From: Heliocidaris tuberculata
Lineage: Eukaryota > Echinodermata > Echinoidea > Camarodonta > Echinometridae
Assembly (NCBI GenBank): GCA_025618425.1
Contig: CM046832.1
Location: 57,185,587-57,249,586, forward strand
Length of the DNA: 64,000 nt
Direction of reading: 5' to 3'
Shown here: piece by piece, positions 59,419 to 64,000 of the stretch
Layout of the letters: each line of letters starts with the position of its first letter
How positions within the stretch are numbered: position 1 is the first letter of the stretch
Program-made: the position numbers and the translations under genes
Notes under the pieces: model-generated
What the model was told of the DNA's origin: nothing
What the model saw: the letters and a program-made list of their open reading frames with translations, nothing else
Databases searched by the model: none

Positions 59419-59541
59419 AATAGCTTTACAATTCGAAAAAAAAAAAAATCCATTGGAGATGATTTCATCTCTCTCAACATGTCATTTTCATGGGTTCCAT
59501 TGTGAGTTACCTTAGACTTAATCCTTAGGGGTTTTATCATC

Positions 59542-59622
59542 CGTTGAGAGCCAGAAGGGCGTTAACTCTGTTTTAAAGTACATGTATATGAGTTAACACC
59601 GTTCTGGCTCTCAATAGATGTT
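59542..59622. repeat. 70-bp foldback repeat, copy 16
   Basis: CGTTGAGAGCCAGAAGGGCG at the left and AACACCGTTCTGGCTCTCAA at the right. Near-consensus arms and a slightly longer loop. If the 3' UTR extends past here, the hairpin would be in the mRNA. Confidence 0.88.
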
Positions 59623-60153
59623 GGGCACTCAGTCCTTAATGATAATATTTGCCTCATTCACAGTCACTTCAGAAACTAAAAGGGGGCCATCACTTCACAA
59701 GATGCATCATCATAAAACTGAGACGCTTTATCAATAATCGTTGAAGGATGAGGCAAAGTCTTTCTTGATGTACACGAAAAGGTAGAAAGTAAATTTATTT
59801 CCCCCCTTTAAATACCATAATGGGCATATTTTAGTATCTATTTCTGGAATGGAGATGGAGGCTGTCAAGTATGTCACAGTTCTATGCAGTTTGATATCAT
59901 ATTGTGGTGAAAGGGTGTTAAAGATTAAAAAAAATCTTTGTACATGAGGGATAGATGGGATAAAGAAGTTAAGTTTAATACTGTAGATGAGCAAGATAAG
60001 AGTAGTTAACTGTAGTATGCTTTAGTATATTATATAGCATTATACCTTAGGGTAGAACTTAACATGAATGCAGAGGCATCTATCCTTGGATGTTGGTGGG
60101 GTGGGGGAAGGGGGAGGAGATGGGCAGCTGCCCCCAATACTTCAGTAGATTAA

Positions 60154-60235
60154 CCCGTTGACTACCGAATTCTGTAACTCCCATAGGCTTAATACAGGAG
60201 TCACCCGGTTCCCGTAGTCTATAGGTTAATGTTGT
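60154..60235. mobile_element. 82-bp TTAA-flanked MITE, CCCGTTGACTAC terminus
   Basis: TTAA at 60150-60153 and 60236-60239. Left CCCGTTGACTACCGAATTCT; inverse right CCTATAGACTACGGGAACC. Related to 28332-28403. Confidence 0.78.
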
Positions 60236-60514
60236 AGTATTCAAATTTTCAAAAAATGAATTTAAATGAGATGTACCCGGTAATGTGTTCAATTCTCATT
60301 CTTCGGATACACATATTTAATTGATTCAAATCATTGAGAATGTGGATTTTGTGCCTTTGCGATTTCAACGTTTCACATATTGGTACTACATCTGCCTATG
60401 ATGATAACACTGAAACCCTTAATATTTCAAAAGTTTCTCTCTCTGTAGGTTGTAAAAACATTTGTATGTTTTCAGTACTGTCATTTCAGTTGTACAACTG
60501 ACATAATATTATTC

Positions 60515-60594
60515 GTCTGCTGAAAGCCAGAAGGGCATTTACTCTGTGTTGAAGCATATGAGTTAGTGCCCTTATGGTTCTGAGGAGACAATAT
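60515..60594. repeat. 70-bp foldback repeat, copy 17
   Basis: CTGCTGAAAGCCAGAAGGGC at the left and GTGCCCTTATGGTTCTGAGG at the right. Confidence 0.83.
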
Positions 60595-60719
60595 ACTATC
60601 TTGATGCATGTACATGTGTATACAATACTTACTCATTTTGAATACTGTAATGAACTGTAAATGACAACATAGTCAATTATTTCTATGAAACATAGCATTA
60701 GTATTGTAGGGCACATCCA

Positions 60720-60792
60720 TTGTTGAGAGCCAGAAGGACTTAAGCTCTATATACAGTGATATGAGTTAAGGTCCTTCCGGCTCTGAGCAAAC
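60720..60792. repeat. 70-bp foldback repeat, copy 18
   Basis: TTGTTGAGAGCCAGAAGGAC at the left, AAGGTCCTTCCGGCTCTGAG at the right. Both arms carry GGAC-TTAA type changes relative to the GGGCGTTAA consensus. Confidence 0.87.
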
Positions 60793-60803
60793 CAAGTTCA
60801 TAT

Positions 60804-60955
60804 CAGTGTTGTAGTTGAGACCAGGGGTCCCGAGACCGAGACCAGATTACATTCATTTCATTTGAGGTCTCGGGGGCAAGATCAAGGGCAAGATCAAGGC
60901 CAAGACACAGAAAATTTAAGACCTGGATTGGTCTCGGCACCATTACTGTATCGTA
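60804..60955. mobile_element. hAT-like fragment, CAGTGTTG terminus
   Basis: CAGTGTTGTAGTTGAGACCA followed by GAGACCGAGACC and GGCAAGATCAAG repeats. It resembles the 34476 element in terminus and simple-repeat style. The right end is not defined. Confidence 0.5.
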
Positions 60956-61294
60956 TGCATAAACTTTTGATGAGATGCTAATCAAATTTTTGATACTCAG
61001 TGTAATGATCATGGTCATTGTGACAGTACTTCCATTCTTTAGGTCACCTGTCTGCAGGGAAGTGCCTTTTTCTCAACACCTTATCTTGTATAATAAATGT
61101 CTTTAGAAACTGTAAAGAATACTGATGTCACACTTCAGAAAATTTACAGAAACACATTCCGAGTATTCCAGATCGTGTTTTAAATGGATTGGTGTCTTCA
61201 GGGCTCCCTTCAGTTCTTGTCATGAAAATGTTTCAAGGTTAAACCAAGGATGTCAAGTGGATAAGGTCATTGTTGATCTGAAGATGAAAAGATA

Positions 61295-61378
61295 TGTCTG
61301 CTGTAGAAAACCAGAAGGTCCTTTACTCTCTGTGAAAGTATACGAGTTAATGCCCTTCTGGTACTTAACAGACGATGT
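61295..61378. repeat. 70-bp foldback repeat, copy 19
   Basis: CTGTAGAAAACCAGAAGGTC at the left, AATGCCCTTCTGGTACTTAA then CAGACG at the right. Confidence 0.82.
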
Positions 61379-62471
61379 AGGGAACTGTTTTGATGGATGA
61401 ACCAGATTTCTCTGTATATGGTTCCTTTCTTGTTATGATGGAGACGAGGGACAACTGTACTAGTCCTGTAATTTAAAGTAGATATATATATTTATATATA
61501 CATTCCCAATGCTAAACATTATCTGCGTAAACATGATCAACCCAGTACTTAATAATGTATATTTTTCACAAATTTTCTATTCATAGTTATTTATTCCATG
61601 TATCAGCGTGTATCAATTGATCCAAATTCTATAGAATTATATTGTTATTTGTATTTTCATATCACTCATGCTTGAAATGCCTGAATCAACTTTGAAAATA
61701 AGGGGGGAAAAGGATCATGTTAAACCCTTTTATCATGGAGTAATTTAGTAATAATTTTTTGTATGCAACATGTACTTGTATGTTTTTTTTTTATAGACAT
61801 ATCTCTTATTTGAAACGAAAGGAGAAGGAACCATGATATGTATCTGATTTATTTTATATATGTAACAACATAACAAAGAGTTGTAAAGGTGGTCTCTATA
61901 AGAATGACTGTTCTTTTATGTGTAGACCCATACAAGTTATTTAATCTTGTTTGCTCTACTACCAAAATGTAAGGTTTTCTATCCAGGGAAGAAACATACT
62001 AAAATGTATTTTGATGGCTACCTGTTTTATGTTATATCCCTTTGGTCCAAAGACAGAATGTTTAATTTTAATGTGGGCAGGTAAAAGGTAAAAAGTTAAA
62101 CCCAGAAACAGTCAAAATGCAGGGAGAAAATGTTAAAATTTTCAGGTTTGTGTTTATTTTTATAAAAACCAAAGAAGAAATCCTTTTGGTCGCCTTTGTT
62201 ATTCAGCTACTTGGTAGCTTGTAGTAAGGATGGTTTTGACCATAATTTAGATTTAATTGACCCACCTTCTTGAAGTTGGGTCATTTTGGTCATTCCCCAA
62301 TTTATCCGAGGGGACATGCACCTCATAATATGAAAGCATTTCGGGAAAATTGTGAATTTCTTTAATATATTAATACACTTACATTGCACCATATCACTGT
62401 TTATGCTATTCAGATACACATGAACTAGTATACCCTTCCTCATTCCGAGCCACCCTGATAAGCCACTGGAG

Positions 62472-63607
62472 TGTTTTTCATGACAAGAATTAGTTAGGGC
62501 TAAATTGATCACAATTTGTTCTTCAAATTGGCAACAATAATATTTCTCTTTTAGTGCTACATGGTTCTCAGATGTATTGTCTCTGAAAACAATATACATG
62601 GTTAGGAATTTTGTCAAAAAGTTTTAAAAGATGCCAGTTTTGATTAAAAAAAAAAATTTTTTTTGAATCTCTCAATGTGTTGCCAATCTAAGGATTTTAA
62701 AGCTTATTCTCCTTTTAAAATTCCTGGCATCAAACACAATATGGTCATTCATTAAAAATGAACAGTGTGTGCAGAAATTTTTTGCTCCTTCTACTCTTGC
62801 ATTTGGTATATTTTTTTAACCCTAAAAGGGCCGGGAGATTTTGGCTATGCCACAGCCGGGGGGGGTGGAATCCACCCCCCCCTGAGATCTCGACCGTCGA
62901 CCGCGCGATCGCGCCGAAAATCGGCACGCACGTCGTCCACAATGTAGTCTACAAAACTGTATAGTTAAATCCTCCGAAATAATTTCACATTCATTAATTA
63001 TGCTAATTTATGCATGAAATCAAAATTTTGCTCTGAATCATTAAATGAAGCTCAAAAAATGCTAATTTTTGGTCTAGACACTCTTTCCAGTATTCTTAGC
63101 AAATACACTTGAAAAAAATTCGTTATCAAAATTGATTTCTTATGTATTTTATTGTATTTAAAATTTCTTATGTATTTCTTTGTTTTTTTTATCTTTTGTT
63201 TTTTATTGTTTTTTGGATGAAATTTGTCGGGGACACTTTTGCGATCATAAACAGCATAAAATAAATTAATTTTTATCAGTAAATGTAAAAATATTCATAG
63301 ATTTCTAAATTTTGGCTGAAAACACATTTTGTATTGAAATCATACATGAAATCACGTTTTTGAGCAATTTTTGGTCTGACGTGCAAGTACGAAATGTTGA
63401 GTAACTTCGGAACCGCATGCCACATCGCGAATTTGGTCTCAAAAGATGCGTGAGATTCGAAAGAAAAAAGTCATGAAACGCGGCAACTGCTTTGCGCGTT
63501 TCGGACATATCGCGAGAAATGTCTAGGGGGGGGGGGTGGATTCCACCCCCCCGGCCCTTTTAGGGTTAAAGCTCTGAATCAAAATGTGGTCAATTGTCTC
63601 GAAAGGG
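62472..63607. mobile_element. CCCTTTC element, copy 2, split by a TTAA insertion
   Basis: Inverse-orientation homologue of 26493-26900. Shared blocks include GGGCTAAATTGATCACAATT, GCAACAATAATATTTCTC and the inverted TTCCTGGCATCAAACACAAT. The right end GTCTCGAAAGGG is followed by TTAA (63608-63611); the left end is diverged. It is interrupted at 62820-63565. Confidence 0.82.
62820..63565. mobile_element. 746-bp TTAA-flanked, piggyBac-like MITE
   Basis: Perfect TTAA at 62816-62819 and 63566-63569. Termini CCCTAAAAGGGCCGG and its exact inverse. Subterminal GGGGGGGTGGAATCCACCCC (left) and GGGGTGGATTCCACCCC (right) palindromes. A CpG-rich patch (62883-62940, with GTCGACCGCGCGATCGCGCC) contrasts sharply with its surroundings. 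TTAA target plus CCCT start is the piggyBac signature. No transposase ORF, so it is non-autonomous. Confidence 0.88.
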
Positions 63608-63644
63608 TTAAAAATATTCCTACTTTAGTTAGTATCCATTTACA

Positions 63645-63780
63645 TTTCACTTGAGTGAAGAGTGGCAGTGTATAGATATCTTGCCAAAGGACATTTTAGT
63701 TCTGTTGTGGGGATTCAAACCCTATACCTTTGGATTCATAATCTGGTGACCTAACTACTAGGCCACAACACCTCTACAGT
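63645..63780 (-). mobile_element. tRNA-derived SINE
   Basis: Read on the minus strand, a tRNA-like head (63769 to 63703) is followed by a non-tRNA tail (AACTAAAATGTCCTTTGGCA, then AGATATCTATACACTGCC). The A box is TGGCCTAGTAGTTAGG and the B box GGTTTGAATCC. The tail style is typical of metazoan SINEs, but the 3' end is not defined. Confidence 0.75.
63703..63769 (-). pseudogene. tRNA-like head of the SINE
   Basis: The acceptor stem GTTGTGG pairs with CCACAAC followed by A. The anticodon-loop region reads TTATGAA. The B box GGTTTGAATCC is close to the GGTTCGANTCC consensus. At 67 nt it is shorter than a normal tRNA, and the anticodon stem is imperfect, so it is unlikely to be a working tRNA gene. 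Confidence 0.7.
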
Positions 63781-64000
63781 TTTTCGTTTGCTGCTTTGCT
63801 ACATTATATAACATCCTTTGTCTACCAGTTGTAACCAATTCTGTTTACATTACCCCACGTGACATACATTCACTTCTCTCTACATCCTGCATAAAATTCC
63901 GCTCAAGCACTCAAGAACTTTGTATTTGTTTATAAAACCAAGCGTTATGTTATTGATTTACATTTTTATAATGATTGAAACTCTGAACATGCAAACTTCC

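Larger units (their letters stand above)
58677..64000. other. 3' UTR and downstream sequence
   Basis: No further coding exon is supported. AATAAA occurs at 59413-59418 (followed by a genomic A run) and at 61092-61097; either could end the transcript but neither is decisive. The region holds four 70-bp foldbacks (59542, 60515, 60720, 61295), small and large TTAA elements, a hAT-like fragment and a tRNA-derived SINE. Confidence 0.45.

Noticed and set aside
62758..62964. Plus- and minus-strand ORFs over the CpG-rich patch
   Set aside because: They span the inserted TTAA element's G/C palindromes and have no protein features.
63703..63769. Functional tRNA gene
   Set aside because: It is 67 nt long with an imperfect anticodon stem and is followed by a SINE-like tail, so a tRNA-derived repeat is more likely.
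1..64000. CRISPR arrays, operons, riboswitches or other prokaryotic systems
   Set aside because: No regularly spaced direct repeats with unique spacers, no compact gene runs; splice-type signals and intron-dominated layout indicate an animal nuclear genome.

Overview
The window looks like nuclear DNA of a marine invertebrate animal: AT-rich, intron-dominated, full of short inverted-repeat transposons and oligo-G/C runs. The flavour (frequent TGTACATGTA and AGGCCTAT words, TTAA-flanked MITEs, a CR1/L2-like LINE, a tRNA-derived SINE) suggests an echinoderm such as a sea urchin. That assignment is inference. There is no bacterial-type gene organisation, and almost all long ORFs are chance frames inside introns or repeats.

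The main content is one plus-strand gene of about 54 kb, a FAM107 (DUF1151, actin-associated DRR1/TU3A family) homologue. I could assemble it exon by exon with GT-AG borders and continuous phase: 4875-4883 (proposed start), 11157-11220, 27260-27349, 27735-27962, 43538-43603, 46441-46533, 47529-47721, 57284-57434 and 58569-58676 (stop). The sum is 1002 nt, i.e. 333 residues plus stop. The conserved FAM107 domain lies in the last three exons. The upstream exons encode a proline-rich and acidic extension made of four consecutive phase-1/phase-1 exons that could each be skipped without a frameshift. A 30-nt phase-2 microexon candidate (52176-52205) could be inserted inside the FAM107 domain. Upstream, 640-693 and 1263-1388 may be the last two exons of another, unrecognised plus-strand gene, with AATAAA at 1446.

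The introns are a museum of mobile DNA. A CR1/L2-type LINE lies antisense at 36.5-40.7 kb; its ORF1 is broken by one amber codon and its ORF2 by a one-base homopolymer frameshift. A hAT-like MITE at 34476-34929 has a perfect 8-bp target duplication. At least eight inverted-repeat elements are flanked or nearly flanked by TTAA, several starting CCC as in piggyBac. There are TA-flanked pogo/mariner-like MITEs, long foldbacks (21038-21435; 52618-52747), and several clear nestings.

The most striking unexplained features are: (1) a family of about 70-bp foldback hairpins with about nineteen copies between 4.5 and 61.4 kb, in several of which both arms have changed in a matching way; and (2) a tandem triplication (about 47681-48205) of a unit carrying the 3' end of a FAM107 coding exon, its splice donor and one of these hairpins.
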